A DNA stretch of 64,000 bases from Rhizopus sp. PT2906 (GCA_025529335.1 JAMYHX010000114.1:1-64000); one strand, 5' to 3'; shown: positions 35,852 to 47,205, numbered from the stretch's first letter. Notes: generated by a model not told the origin, from the letters alone. Numbers and translations are program-made.

Positions 35852-35936
35852 TAAATACATAAAGCCGTGTTTTATGCCTTGAATAAATAGATATTTTTTT
35901 ATTTAATAATGACATTATTTAGACAACCACTTATTT

Positions 35937-37612
35937 TTAAATATGTTCATGCTTTTTCTTATCATGCCGATCTATAAGCAACATATGGCACAATATGTCA
36001 TGAGCCGTGACCATACCAACAAGACCAGGTTGAAGCTCGATGTCAATGGTCGTAGGTGCACTTGTTATGGAATTATCGATCGCCTTTTCCTCTTCTGTCG
36101 TTATTCTTTCTTCACTACATGTCTGACATGTACATCCAAAACACTTTTTTAAGCGGCAGTGTATAGATCGTTTATGACTGGGTGTATCTGATGCAGTCGA
36201 TTTTATGGTTCGTTTCCTTTTTACCATTTCAATATCTTGCTCCGTCCGGTATACAAGAATGACTTGCTCATGTTTTCTAAAAGGAGAAATTTTATAATCA
36301 GGGCTTTTGTTTATTTGGCAATGGCCGTTTTATACCTTTCTACTACTTGAAGTAATAAATCTGCAATAGGTGTAGATGAGCCTATCTTCATATAAGGGTC
36401 GAGTTTCATACTGCCCACAGGATTTGAATAGGTCTCTTCTTTATGTAGATTCTATACCATATACTTTGTTTTCAATGATAAATTGGCAAGATGTAAAATC
36501 AATGGTTACTTACGGTAAGCGCGATGACGCCAATGACGCTATCCTCCTCCATGGGTGACCCCTTGGGCTCACATACCAACATGTGAGAATACCCGTGACT
36601 GATGTATTCAGAAACTAAGCTCTGACTCAATATTGTATCTGAAGGTATAAGTAACAAGTTATTGCCAGAACCTATGAGATGATCGGCTGTTTGTTCTTGC
36701 ATGGTCAAAACATTCTGAAGTATATTAGAAACCTCGTGCTTGAGGCATCCAGAATGACTTTTCGTCATATCATGGAGATGTATCAAGGCTTTGAGCTCTA
36801 AATATGTTGTCAAAAAGAAAAGTCCTTTTGATTTATATGTCAATTACCTGATACTGTATATGAGAACCCATTGTGTGGTCCCAGCATCCAGTCTAGACAT
36901 TTGGATATGGGCCACGAAATGATGAGCCAGATAGCAATCAAGATACCTACAGGAATGGCAAAGAGAGCACCAATAGCCAATCCATGCTTTGAACAGATGG
37001 CTTGTGGTATGATTTCTGAAAACATGACAAGTAATGCTGTAGATGCAATGACAGACATAAATCCTGGAAAGTACATATTTCATCCCAAATTAATAAATTA
37101 CAGACATGCATGAAAAAAGATAGGGTTCGATCTAGTGTTACCTTTGCAGAAAATACCATCAAATAGGATCGGCAGTGTTTCGTTAAGCACAGTGTTGGTT
37201 AGCAATAGAGTCGTCAGTAGAATGTGCCCGTTCTTGCGAATGGGCAGGATACGTGTAGCATATTTTTGTTGCTTTGGTGTACCAGCAAGTTGGAGTATCT
37301 TGAGATTAGTGGTATCGAGTGACATCTACATTATAAAGAAGTTAATACCACTTTGTATATATGAATATATACATGACTGTTTCTTTACCAAGCCTAAGGT
37401 TAATCCTACGTGCAATATTGATAAACATAAAATTTTAGATGAAAACATATCGTGATTTATTTACCGGCAATAATTCCACTTAACAATACAAGAAATAAAA
37501 TAGCAATGATTTGACTCCAAAACTCGATTGATCTAACATTTAATTGTCTTGATTCATTGTCGTCTGCTGCAAGAGCAAGTACTGGATATAACAATAAAGA
37601 AAGTAATAGCAT
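35937..37612 (-). CDS. CNNM/Mam3-type DUF21-CBS membrane protein
   Basis: The start at 37612 gives a hydrophobic leader (MLLLSLLLYPVLALA). Exon 1 (37612-37465) ends in LLSGIIA. A 17-nt micro-exon (37405-37389) encodes GLTLGL, and exon 3 starts at 37325 with MSLDTTNLKILQLAGT; together they rebuild the conserved GLTLGLMSLD of the DUF21 transmembrane domain. TM segments follow (HILLTTLLLTNTVLNETLP, SVIASTALLVMFSEIIPQAI). After a linker come CBS-type blocks (SHMLVCEPKG, DSVIGVIALT; MKIGSSTPIADLLLQVVE, LVGMVTAHDIL). The tail has a cysteine cluster (CFGCTCQTC). Family members affect Mg2+ and Mn2+ balance (yeast Mam3 sits in the vacuole). The region between the CBS blocks contains small introns whose borders are approximate. 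Confidence 0.85.
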
Positions 37613-38293
37613 GAAAAGTAAAAAGAGAAAAGAAAATGAAAAAAAAAGAAGAGAGAGAGAGATGAATAGTAACAGTAAGCGGTGTACTCCTATTTATAAT
37701 ATCGTTTTTACACGGACAACCATCGGCAGCTTTCTGCTCAACCTCCGGTCGCGAACTGCTGATTCATCTATATAAAGTAGCATGAACGGCTTCTTATGTT
37801 CTTTTTGATCAGATCCATAAATTATCAATTCTTGTACTCAATATCTAGGATGCAACCTTGAATTCTCCATCAAAAACAAAAGGAGAAAGGGGGAATGCCT
37901 TATCAAGTAAGAGGGGATGAGCTCCTTAAAAAGGTTCAATTGAAACAATAGGTGTGGCTATCTTCCCATTACATTTCAATAGTGGCGGTAAACAGAAAGG
38001 GCGATCAGTTTTCCTTTGTTAACAAGATGATAAAGTCGAGGTCCTCGCTTTTTTCGTTCTAAAATTCGTTTAAATTCAAGTTAAAACTGGAATGATTTTA
38101 ACAAGTTGTTACTGTTGCATTTCGAAAAGGCCTATATCCATTATTATTATCATTTAAGAAATTTAACTCATTCTAAGCTGTCGCTCTTTCTCTCTCTCTC
38201 TCTTTTTGTTTGCTTGTTTGCTTGTCATGGAATGATGACTGGACACTCTTTATTTGTTAGAATGATTTGATTATAAGTGATTAGTAGTATTTC
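37613..38293. other. Intergenic, CNNM promoter side
   Basis: 680 bp between the CNNM start and the COG3 stop. It holds an A/G-rich stretch just upstream of the CNNM ATG and a (CT)n tract at about 38184-38203. No gene seen. Confidence 0.4.
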
Positions 38294-39871
38294 TTATTGT
38301 GCGATGTTTGGTGACTTGGCTGCCAATTTTGCTTGAGTATTACTCAACAAGCGATGTATTAAACTGCCAAACTTTAGCTTTTTGTTTTCATACTCGTCTA
38401 GTAAGGTAATAATGAGGATATATTATAAAATAGAGTCCATATCCCCACTTACCGTAATGCTGCTTATCTTGCATAACATACATGGAGAATATGTTGCATA
38501 ACTCTGAAAGCACAGTTGTATCATTTTCACGATGAATCCTTGGCCAAATAAAATTATAAAAATGACTTATTAATGTTTCTAAATATTGGCTGATATGATA
38601 GTTAGTAAGCGCCTTATTTTTTATGCTATAAACTTACTATAACTGGTTATCATAAGATGGCTGAAATAAACTATAGAATAACACAAGTTCATCAGAGCAT
38701 AGGTTCATCATATAGGCACAACCATTCTTTGCAAGTTGAAGTAAATCCATATCTGATGATTCATGCAGTTTGCGTGCTATGATAGGTACAATTAGTTGCT
38801 GTCGTGTTTGAGCATAGGTGTAAAGGATATCGTCATAGAGAGATTGATAGTCCTGAGCTCGCTTTTCAATCTGACTTGTCAATGATTTGACGGTAGGTGC
38901 GATCACTCTGAATCTCACATAGCATGTTGTCGTCTGTTTACCTATGGTAATAGATGCATCCTATGATGCATAAAAGGTAAGAAGTTTATTTTTAAATCAT
39001 CTCTATTATTAAACCTTGTTCTGTTTGGAAATCTCTTGACCTAAGCTTTTTATAGTTGAAACAACATACATTTTGATAAGTGTCATTGCTTTTGTCATGT
39101 ATTGTTTGAATCGCATGAAATATAATTCGGCATCCTTGTATTGAGACTAATAAAAATGATAAGAACAGAATATTCAATATGGAAAAAAGATACTTACATG
39201 CTGATTCATGTATTCGATACACTCATCAAGTTTGCTGAGAGCGGGTATAAATTCAGTATCTAAGCAAACGTTCTCTCCAGGTGTATTCAGTAACTTTGCT
39301 ACTACCTCAAGATGATTAAAGTAGTCCAATCGCTGAGATAATTCATCTGCGATACGCGTCAACCTTTCCTGGTCCTTGAGAATTGATTCGCATGCTGCCT
39401 GCACCGTACTTGTCTTTTCTGATACAAATGCATAGTCTTTCTTGAGTATCTCTAATGCTTGGCGAGTCTGCTGAAGATGATCAAGAAGCACGATGCATGC
39501 TTGTCGGTAATGTTGAACTTTTTGAAGATGATCACGATAGACATCCTCTTGATCCATTTCACTTTCAATATTGGCAAACCAATCAAAAAAGGACTGTAAT
39601 GTGTCAATACCATCTGTTGTCACTTTGGCTGATGCGAGTAAGTCTGCGGTCGAAGGAGTCTTTTTGATCAATGGTGGAGTAGTCGCAGCAGAGACCTTTT
39701 CAAAGTACTTTTTAAACAAGGTAAGTATATCTGTATTACTGTTCTATTACTGTTGTTTACCCAAGATGAAGGAAGAGGTAAGTCTAAACAAGCTTCTTGA
39801 ATATCATGTACAGCCTGTTTCTGTACTTCTGTCAGTTTTGTCTTTTCTTCCCATTCCTCCAAAGAAATCAT
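38294..39871 (-). CDS. COG3: COG complex subunit 3, C-terminally short
   Basis: COG3/Sec34 belongs to lobe A of the conserved oligomeric Golgi tether for retrograde transport. Exons: 39871-39761, 39707-39198, then further exons to the TAA at 38294. The Sec34 domain is clear: SFFDWFANIESEMDQEDVY, EKTSTVQAACESILKDQERL, QRLDYFNHLEVVAKLLNTPG, FIPALSKLDECIEYMNQH, and after the next junction SQYKDAELYFMRFKQYMT. Further on come FRVIAPTVKSLTSQIEKRAQ, GCAYMMNLCSDELVLFYSLF and the exon ending VLSELCNIFSMYVMQ. The protein then stops after LIHRLLSNTQAKLAAKSPN at about 430 residues. Human COG3 is 828 residues and continues from this point for roughly 270 more. No continuation is visible in the 600 bp downstream. 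Confidence 0.82.
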
Positions 39872-40262
39872 GATAAATCAAGCCTGGACTTTGTTTTGCA
39901 CTCTATTATTGTCAAATTTGAATTACCGTTTCATTTAAAAATATCGCGCATAGATGTACAAATTGCATTATAAATTTTGTAAATATGCGACAATGGCTTA
40001 TTTTGAATGCACCATTTGCATAGGTATAGTAGTTTTGACAACAAGAAGAGAGAGAAGGAAGAATATCATTGGATAGAGTATTAAGAATATGTCTAATCCT
40101 CTGTTTCTTATATCCAAGGAAAAACTTTGGTTTTAAATTACCTTTTATTGTCCTTTTTTTAGCATTCAAAAAAGCGCATTCTGGTTATATTTGAAATCAA
40201 TAATGTTATAAATGAAGGGCATTCTTTTTGCAGTATGAACATACTATTTCTTCCAATTCGAC

Positions 40263-40909
40263 ATGTATTACCCAGTCTTTTTCTTATCCGCCCTTGTAGC
40301 TTATGCTACTGCTTCTGTAGCAAATGTTGGTAACATCGTTGCTCATGAGCTTGACAGTAGAGCAGAAGTGGGAGAAGCCCTGATGCTCTATGGTTATAAC
40401 CCTCCTCGTGTAAACCCCGACTATTGCGTTGGTTTTCAGATTGACTATCCTACTGCTCCTGGTCAAGTCTTCGAAGTCAATTCCCTTCAACAACTTCACT
40501 GGTCGATTGATCAAGATATTAAAGGATTTAAGCCTGACGCTATTACCCGTATTCGTATCCTCAACTCTACTCAACACAATCAGTATGTTATCGGAGAAAA
40601 TATCCGTAAGTATCTAGTAAAGGTCAAGATCAGGTTTTAACTCTTTTACTTGTAGCTTTGGTCGTCCAAGACAACAGAGGATCTGCAAGCTTCCCTCTTG
40701 CCGTCAAGGATGTCACTGGATACTATCATTACCGTATCATGGTTAACTATCCTGGCACACCCACTCACTGCGTTTATGAATCTGTTCCCTTCATGATCGT
40801 CCAAAGTCCTTTCAAGAAATATAAGGCAGCCGGTCCCATTCAACCGGACAGCGAAAAGGGTCAGCTCTATCAAACTTTGCCTGTTGTACTTTATGCTCAA
40901 CATGACTAG
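40263..40909 (+). CDS. Secreted Kre9/KNH-like cell-wall protein
   Basis: Two exons (40263-40605, 40656-40909) give 198 codons. A signal peptide (MYYPVFFLSALVAYATASVA) leads into a single beta-sandwich-like domain: YCVGFQIDYPTAPGQVFEVN, LHWSIDQDI, ITRIRILNST, VVQDNRGSASFPLAVKD, YYHYRIMVNYPG and ESVPFMIVQSPF. The spacing of I-x-W, the I/V-x-I-L strand and the closing S-x-F-x-I strand resembles the Kre9/Knh1 N-terminal domain found in secreted fungal wall proteins. There is no C-terminal hydrophobic tail for a GPI anchor. It should be soluble and extracellular; the role in wall glucan or chitin matrix is inference. It is divergent from COG3, 390 bp apart. Confidence 0.65.
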
Positions 40910-41812
40910 CGTTCTTTTTTTTTTCGTTTTAGAACAAATAAACCTTCTTACTCTCTATTTCTTTTTTAGACAACATAAAACTAACCTAAATGTAAACAGT
41001 AAAAATTATCCAGTCGCCTCACTCTTGTCCCAGCCATTTTATGAGCCACCCAGTCAGATAGGGATACAAAAAAAATACTCAAGTATTATAAACTGCTCGT
41101 CTGAGCATTTTAAGACGATGCAGTAGGGACTTATAAGTGTAACCACTAAAAGAATTGCATGGAACAGCATGGAGAAAAGATCGAACAGAGTCACGTTTCT
41201 TCAGCAGAAGAAATGTATTTTATAGTGAAATCAAAAAGATATCTAGCAATCAAAGCATCTCCTTTGAAGACACTACAAAAATTCTAGAAAATAGAAGAGT
41301 TGATCTGATGAATAGATACCTACTTGTTTTGTTCTAGTCACATATTTCAGGCGACAGTGGCGTCTGCTGAATATACTCCTCTTTTTAAAGCATTTTTACT
41401 AATTGATTATAATAAATAAACCTTCAGAGTCTTAGCAGTGAGATCAATAAGCATATTCAATGAATCATTTTTGATAAAATTAAACGTTGACCTATCAAAG
41501 GTCTGTCAAACGTCAAAGCACATAATAAGGAAGATATTTTTCTACTCTTGCTATTGTTAGACTCTTTTGCTAGATAGTTTGCCATATCGATGCAAGAACT
41601 GTTCAAGGCTAAAATCAGCCTTCTTTTAAAGACAGTAGAATGCTAGACAAAAAGGGTTTGAACGAATGCATTTTAAATTTAGACCATCTTTCTGACCGTT
41701 ACATCTTCAAGTGACCTGTTGCATTACTTTTTTAAAAATAAATTCATGGCCCGTTTGAAACCTATGCCCCTTTTTTGAGTACAAGCTTTTCTTGAACTTT
41801 TTTTCATAAGAA
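40910..41812. other. Intergenic, Pil1 promoter side
   Basis: 900 bp without a supported gene. A 60-codon plus-strand ORF at 41155-41337 has no recognisable features. Confidence 0.4.
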
Positions 41813-43482
41813 ATGAATTTTAAAGATTTACAATACTCGATTGGCAAATTCAAAACAGATGTTCAGTCTCAAATAGCCAAGAGCAATCCTATGCAGAAAC
41901 AAGACACCAAGAGTTTGTCCATGTGGATATTTCACGAACGAAACGACTTGGCCTCTATGCGAACTTTATCCTACCAACGAGCAGAAACTAACAGGGCAAT
42001 TCAGCAATGGGTTAAGGATGAAATAGCAGAGAGCAACTGTGAGGATATTGAGGTAAAATATGTTTTGCCCCCTGATACTGTTTGACTTTAACTTTATGTG
42101 ACAGGATATCATTGGTAATAAACTTGTTCAACTTTTAGAAAAACAAGTGGAACTTGAGCAGGAATATGCAGGTAAGCAAGATACTCACAGACGCACTCTA
42201 TTTAAATAAACTTAAACATTCATATGCAGCTAAATACCAACAGTACCGCCAAGCGATCAAATCAATCCGAGAACGAGAGGAAAAACTATCAGATGTACGG
42301 GAAAAGAAACGTTCGCTTCAGTCGCGCATTACGAATCTAACAAAGAGCAACCCCAAGTCACCAAAGCTAGCTGAATTTCAAAAAGAGTTGAAATCATTTG
42401 AACATGATACATTAGAGAGCGAGCTTGATTTAGCAAAGTTCAAACGATTTGCATTAAAAGAAGCATTCTATTTGAGATTCAATGCCATGCATGCCTTTGC
42501 TGAAAAAACGGCGATTGTTGCAGGATTTGCTAAATATCTGGTTGATCTGATCGAGATTGATCAATCCAAATATGATCAAGGGCCACAAGCAGCCATAATC
42601 ATAGCCGATGCATTGAATGCGCTCGAAAACTGGGCTCCTGCAGCTGAAGACGAGAGAGTGACAGCGCTAGACAATAGACGAAAAGGAAAAGAGCCATCAG
42701 TAGATGTACCACACACACCTGCGAGTAGCTCAGAGATTGAGCTCGTAAACACACCACCCTCGGCTCCTCCCGTACCTGAAGTGCCTCATTCACCAGAACC
42801 TGAAGTAACTGAACCACCTGCTCTGCCACCACGTACAACGCCTACAGGCTATTCGCCACAAGAGGTTCAGCAAGTGACGAGCGACGTAAAAACCCAGCAT
42901 GAAAATGAAATTGACTTGGAACGTATCGATCTTTATGATGCACCACCACCCGCTTATGAACCACCTCAATCATCTCCGTTGAACGCTGATCGTCCTGGAT
43001 CATTTTACTCGCCTTATCAGCTTCATACTACTGTGCCACAGACAGCAGCCTATTCTCCCTCTCCTTCTTCGTCTAAGCCATCGCCGTATCTCCATCATCA
43101 GCCTTCCCCATACCAGGGCCATGCATCACCTTACTACGGTACACCGTTACAAGCACATGCGTCACCTCGTCCTTCCCATGTACAAGCACAAGCTTCATTT
43201 ACAGCTGAATCACCTTATGCACTAGATTATCACCAGTTGTATCGACAGGCAAGCTTTCGCCATCAACAACATCAACCTCATTACAGGCCCTATGAAGAAT
43301 TTCAACAGCGATTCGTAATGGACGCAGGTGGCTTTAGAGTTCCACCTCCTCTAACTGCCGAAGAGGAAAAGAATCGATTGGCTCAACATTACGAGAGACA
43401 AGACAAAGTAATGGATGAGGGTGCTTTTATGGGCTCCAATAAAGAGTCTGTTGAAGAAGAAGAAGAAAATAAAGAGAAATAA
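41813..43482 (+). CDS. Eisosome BAR-domain protein (Pil1/Lsp1 family)
   Basis: Three exons (41813-42052, 42105-42171, 42230-43482) give 519 codons. The N-terminal half is a Pil1/Lsp1 BAR domain: SMWIFHERNDLASMRTLSYQ, QWVKDEIAESNCEDIEDIIG, LLEKQVELEQEYAAKYQQYR, KEAFYLRFNAMHAFAEKTAI and AKYLVDLIE. Such proteins coat static plasma-membrane furrows and respond to lipids and stress. Yeast Pil1 is about 340 residues; here a tail of about 250 residues is added, first acidic and Pro-rich (PPSAPPVPEVPHSPEPEV), then Tyr/Pro/His-rich with repeated SPY (SPYLHHQPSPYQGHASPYYG), ending in an acidic E/K stretch. The tail is likely disordered and may recruit partners. Confidence 0.9.
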
Positions 43483-43603
43483 AAAAGAAGTTTTTATTTA
43501 ATAGCGTATGCTTTTTGATTTGTTTTATGGTGTTTTTTTTATGAGAGTGTATGATACAATGAAGGAGAAGAGGGGGTATATATGTGTGTATTTTTGATGA
43601 TGT

Positions 43604-43780
43604 TTAATGAAGATTAACAACGACGTGCATCCATTCATGATGTTTTGTAGCGAAATGTAGATTAATCCACTTGTGTACAAATGCTCCGTGAATTCGAACC
43701 AGCAAACGTTCAGAGCACATTGGACAAGCACGATAGCAGTACTTGCTTTCGAACACAGGCTTATCGAGCAGATCGAGCAT
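43604..43780 (-). CDS. 58-residue Cys/His protein, zinc-binding-like
   Basis: An ORF below the usual size cut-off, ATG 43780 to TAA 43604. It contains ACPMCSERLL, then HGAFVHKW, LHFATKHHEW and MHVV. A CxxC knuckle followed by several His, Trp and aromatic residues looks like a small zinc-ligand module rather than random sequence. A TATA-like stretch (TTTATATAA) lies about 100 bp upstream on the same strand, and a CCCCTCAG acceptor-like site just before the ATG, so it could also be the last exon of a slightly longer gene. Family not recognised. Confidence 0.4.
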   Translation of the reverse strand: MLDLLDKPVFESKYCYRACPMCSERLLVRIHGAFVHKWINLHFATKHHEWMHVVVNLH

Positions 43781-44155
43781 ACAATAAAACTGAGGGGAAT
43801 AAAGAAGAAGAAAAAGTAGTTTATTTATACTTGTTTGATGGGAAACTACGAACCTGTGATTGTTTGTGCTATGTATTGCACTTTATATAAATAAAATGCG
43901 CTCTTTTTTTTCGTAATGTATGCGGGTACCCTTGAAATAAACAAAGACCTCGGACCTTGTGTATTCATCATCTGATAAATAATAGCGTGTAACAAGAGCA
44001 CTGACCTTTGTCATTCATAATTTCGTAGCATGATTCTTTAGCCCCATGATATTAAGCCAAAGTCGGCACTCTGAGCAGCCCTCCTTTATTGTATTGCAAA
44101 CAGCACAAAATAAATGATGTAATAAAAAACATGCTTTATTTACAATGATTATTAT

Positions 44156-44443
44156 TTATTGGTGCTGTTGTTCAGAATGTTTGTGTTGTTCTCTTTGACG
44201 GCGAGATTCATCCTTTCTCTCCAAGATTTCTTTATCTTCAGCTGCCAACTCTTGGTCAATACGGTTATCTCTTGATTGAGTATTGGTAACACCATGTTTA
44301 TGCTGTTCTTTATGCGCAGTTTCTAGTTCACCAAAGGTATCATACATCTTATCATGGCCAACATTAGCTTTTTCATAAGGACGACCGCTCATTAAGGCAG
44401 CTTCAGCATGAGAGATTTGAGGTTTACGATGTTGTTCAGTCAT
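44156..44443 (-). CDS. Small hydrophilic His/Gln/Glu/Lys-rich protein
   Basis: 95 codons from the ATG at 44443. An in-frame upstream extension to 44521 is AT-rich and hydrophobic and is probably the 5' leader. The protein (starts MTEQHRKPQISHAEAALMSG) has no cysteine or tryptophan, and is rich in E, K, Q, H and R with heptad-like helices (AAEDKEILERKDESRRQREQ) and a His/Gln tail. This composition resembles hydrophilins and small stress-tolerance proteins. A single exon, coding-like composition and a clean start support it; the family is not recognised. Confidence 0.55.
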   Translation of the reverse strand: MTEQHRKPQISHAEAALMSGRPYEKANVGHDKMYDTFGELETAHKEQHKHGVTNTQSRDNRIDQELAAEDKEILERKDESRRQREQHKHSEQQHQ

Positions 44444-44521
44444 TGTTTTGTAGAATAAAGACGTAAAATAAAAGATAAAAGTGAAAAGTTTATTTATATT
44501 CTCTTTAGTCGCAATATGCAC

Positions 44522-45440
44522 ACATCATGATTATATCATGTTTTGAAATTCATGGAATAGCAGCTCTTTACATCAATTCTGAGTTTCATGCAGTGCTTTA
44601 TAGAAATTTAATCTTGACGTTTCAAAATTACCTGTCTCCACTAATTTTCCGAACCTTGGTAACAAAAAGTCTAAATATATCTCCTGACTTCTATCAACCA
44701 AAACAATACAACAGACGCACAAGTGTCTTTGCTAATGAGTTGACTGCCTCCTATAATGTCTTCTTATATACCCATGAAAAACAGGAGCTCTTTTGTTCAA
44801 AATGACTAAACCAAGACAGAACCCTCATACACTGTTTTTCCTGTTGTACTGGTTATGGCAGTGCTTACAAGACTATAACCACGAGATCCATCACACATTC
44901 TCGCATTCCCTCTTTCTCACAGACAACGTCTACAGAGAAAATGATATATTTTCTATATCCTGCCAGAAATCTCCGACTCTTCAACCAGACTCATTTGGTA
45001 ATCAATTAAGAAACATCCAATCTCTTTTGAACATAATACATTGCCTTATTCAAGAGCTTGTAACCACTATCTACGCATGAAAATCAATAATTAAAAAAAC
45101 TAATTCGAACACGAAAATTAACCTACCCCGTATCAACATACTCCTTCTGAGTTCATCCTAATTTCATCACCTTGGCGTAACTCTGACCAAATCCGTCGAT
45201 TTGAAGATAATCCAATGCAGCCAGACTATTGCAATTACCCCCCTCTGAGAATCAAAGTTTTCAGTAAACCCATCTTTTTACAAATGTTTGAGCATTTTTT
45301 TAGATAACTTTACTCTCGACACGATTGGATCGTGTAAACACATAAGAATGGTATTTATATTATGATTCTATTCAGTCCAACAGTACACTGTCCAATTACA
45401 TTTCAGCTGTCGAGTCTAAGTAAATAAGCCGGAAAAAAAG
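44522..45440. other. Accessory stretch, no recognised gene
   Basis: Two overlapping plus-strand ORFs of 92 and 95 codons (44527-44805, 44793-45080) cover part of this stretch, but neither shows a known domain, a signal or a splice context. They may be decayed coding sequence. The next 350 bp have no feature. Confidence 0.35.
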
Positions 45441-45872
45441 ATAGTACGGATGGTACGGATGGTATGGATGGTATGCACATAGATGGGACACAGGCTGTGG
45501 TTTTGGAGAAGCAAAACCTGCCGTTCATGGTCAAGATCACTATCTTGTGTGTAAAATCTACTTAGAGTTGCTGTGTTTTGCAAAAATTCGCTTGATAATT
45601 AGCATATAGGCGGTATTTTGGGAATCCAAATTGTTGGGAGAACCGTTAAATTTTATGTGTTGATTTTACCTGCCACCGGTCTGTATATGTTCCTTGATTT
45701 TGTCGAGATAATAATTCCTGATAGTTTGCAGAATTTGGCTAGTCTAGTTACTGAAATGTCAAATGTTATGAAAGTCTTACATGTCTTTGATAAAATTTAT
45801 GTGCGTACAAATGATACCGAAACTCTCATCAAGCGACTTACACCAACAGTATCAACAGCCATGTTTGATTAG
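45440..45872 (+). pseudogene. C-terminal fragment of the unplaced Mucorales family
   Basis: The open part (45618-45872) reads GIQIVGRTVKFYVLILPATG, LYMFLDFVEIIIPDSLQNLA and MSNVMKVLHVFDKIYV. The alternation of a G-Q-I-x-G strand, a GLYxxx strand and a closing helix resembles, from memory, the C-terminal end of the repeated Mucorales family whose N-terminal part is seen at 23249-23952. An upstream frame-broken piece (45440-45570) contains a DGTQAVVLEKQ stretch that may belong to it. A short GTACGGATG tandem (about 45450-45473) marks the upstream end. Function unknown. Confidence 0.35.
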
Positions 45873-46058
45873 GTGTCTTCCACTTCGAAAAATCGTAAGA
45901 GACAGTGCCCTTTAAAGCTTCGTCATAACTAGTGTATTATATATGTCAATTATTCCCTATACCAAATAAACCACTCTTGTGGGTTAACGTGTCTACATTG
46001 TTACTTATTAATCTGGATGAACCATAGCCTCAAATCTAGCCTATCAAGAAATAAAAAT

Positions 46059-46375
46059 GGGAAACACTACACACACGCGAAAATGCACGCGAAAACACTA
46101 TCAACTGACAACATAAAATTAGAATAATTAGAATAGATGTCAACATTTCATTTTATCTCTTTCTTCTTGAAAAGATAAACAAAGCAAGATGGCGACTTTA
46201 TAAAGCCATGCTTAACATGGCGCTACATATTGAATAATTTTGTTGGAAGGCATCATAGGTAATGGATAGAGGTAGTGCTTGTAGAATTGGTCTAACTTCA
46301 GGTGTATGTTTCCCAACAGTAAAACCAAAAAAAAAAAAAAAAAAAAATTATTTTCGCGTGTGCGTAGTGTGTCCC
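46059..46375. mobile_element. Fold-back/MITE-like element, copy B
   Basis: Related to copy A at 21328-21740. The ends are a near-perfect 25-bp inverted repeat: 46059-46083 (starts GGGAAACACTACACACACGC) and 46351-46375, with 23 of 25 positions matching. The interior shares long words with copy A, including ATCTCTTTCTTCTTGAAAAG and AAGATG-C-ACTTTATAAA. The right side is compound: a second GTTTCCC-like end lies at about 46307-46314, followed by an A run (46327-46347) and then the outer repeat. Overall identity with copy A is roughly three quarters by eye. Confidence 0.7.
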
Positions 46376-46469
46376 TTTAAAAAAGCATTTTCAAGACCAG
46401 GAAGCAAAAACAGCTGCATAAACCGACAGCGAGAGTGAAGGGAGTCAAAGCTGCACAGACAGTGATACA

Positions 46470-47205
46470 GAAATAGGTAACGGTGATACTGTTGTGGTAA
46501 TTTTGGATACCGAGATAACCACACCAATATCAACTGCTCAAGAAATAGTTAAAGAGATCCACAGTACACGGGATTACAAAGCCGCTGTTTTGTCAGCTTT
46601 TAATGCATTATCTCAGCCTAGCGAAGTTCAAAAGAAAAAGCTCTTAATAGCAGAATTGGGAGATCTCAAACCTGTAGCATACATTGATCATAAAGGAAAA
46701 GAACACAGCCTTCTAGCAGCTTCTAAAGTGATAGATCGCTTAACATCATCACAGAAAAACTACTGAAATAGGTGACAAAAATAATGACAGCTACACGAAT
46801 ACTTTTATATATAAATATATGACCTTTTGATTTTTATATTCATTCTTCTCTTTCTTTTCTTTGTGGGTTCCTAATCAGAAATATTACAAAGATTAGAAAA
46901 AGTAAGCAAATATTCTTTATGTTATTAACAATAAACAAAGCTATCAAAACGAGCCCATCGAAAAGTCACATATTTCACTACAAAGAATACTTGAATATCT
47001 TGCGAGAAGAACAATACTCAGAAGAAAAGAAAGAGATGGCCATATGGTTTGCGCACAATGTAACCGAGTGGAATCATTTAAAATTTTTTCACCCCAGAAA
47101 CAATGCTCAGAACATACAGCAATATATAAACTACAAGAATGAACATCTTAAAGAGTTGCTATCGTATCAAAGCTTACACCGTCCCCTATTGAAGAAGATG
47201 TAGAA
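46470..47205 (+). CDS. Hypothetical protein or decayed gene, unknown family
   Basis: A first open part (about 46470-46766) encodes ILDTEITTPISTAQEIVKEI, DYKAAVLSAFNALSQPSEVQ and VAYIDHKGKEHSLLAASKVI. A second (46919-47203) encodes SHIFHYKEYLNILREEQYSE and MAIWFAHNVTEWNHLKFFHP. Composition is coding-like in both, but I find no splice pair that joins them without a stop. The frame also shifts near the end, where SPIEEDVEVRSLDGDGVN continues in another frame. Either an intron-bearing gene misread by me or a frame-broken accessory gene. No domain recognised. Confidence 0.35.

Noticed and set aside
39912..40169. 85-codon minus-strand ORF between COG3 and the Kre9-like gene
   Set aside because: No recognisable domain, AT-driven composition and position in a divergent promoter; treated as non-coding.
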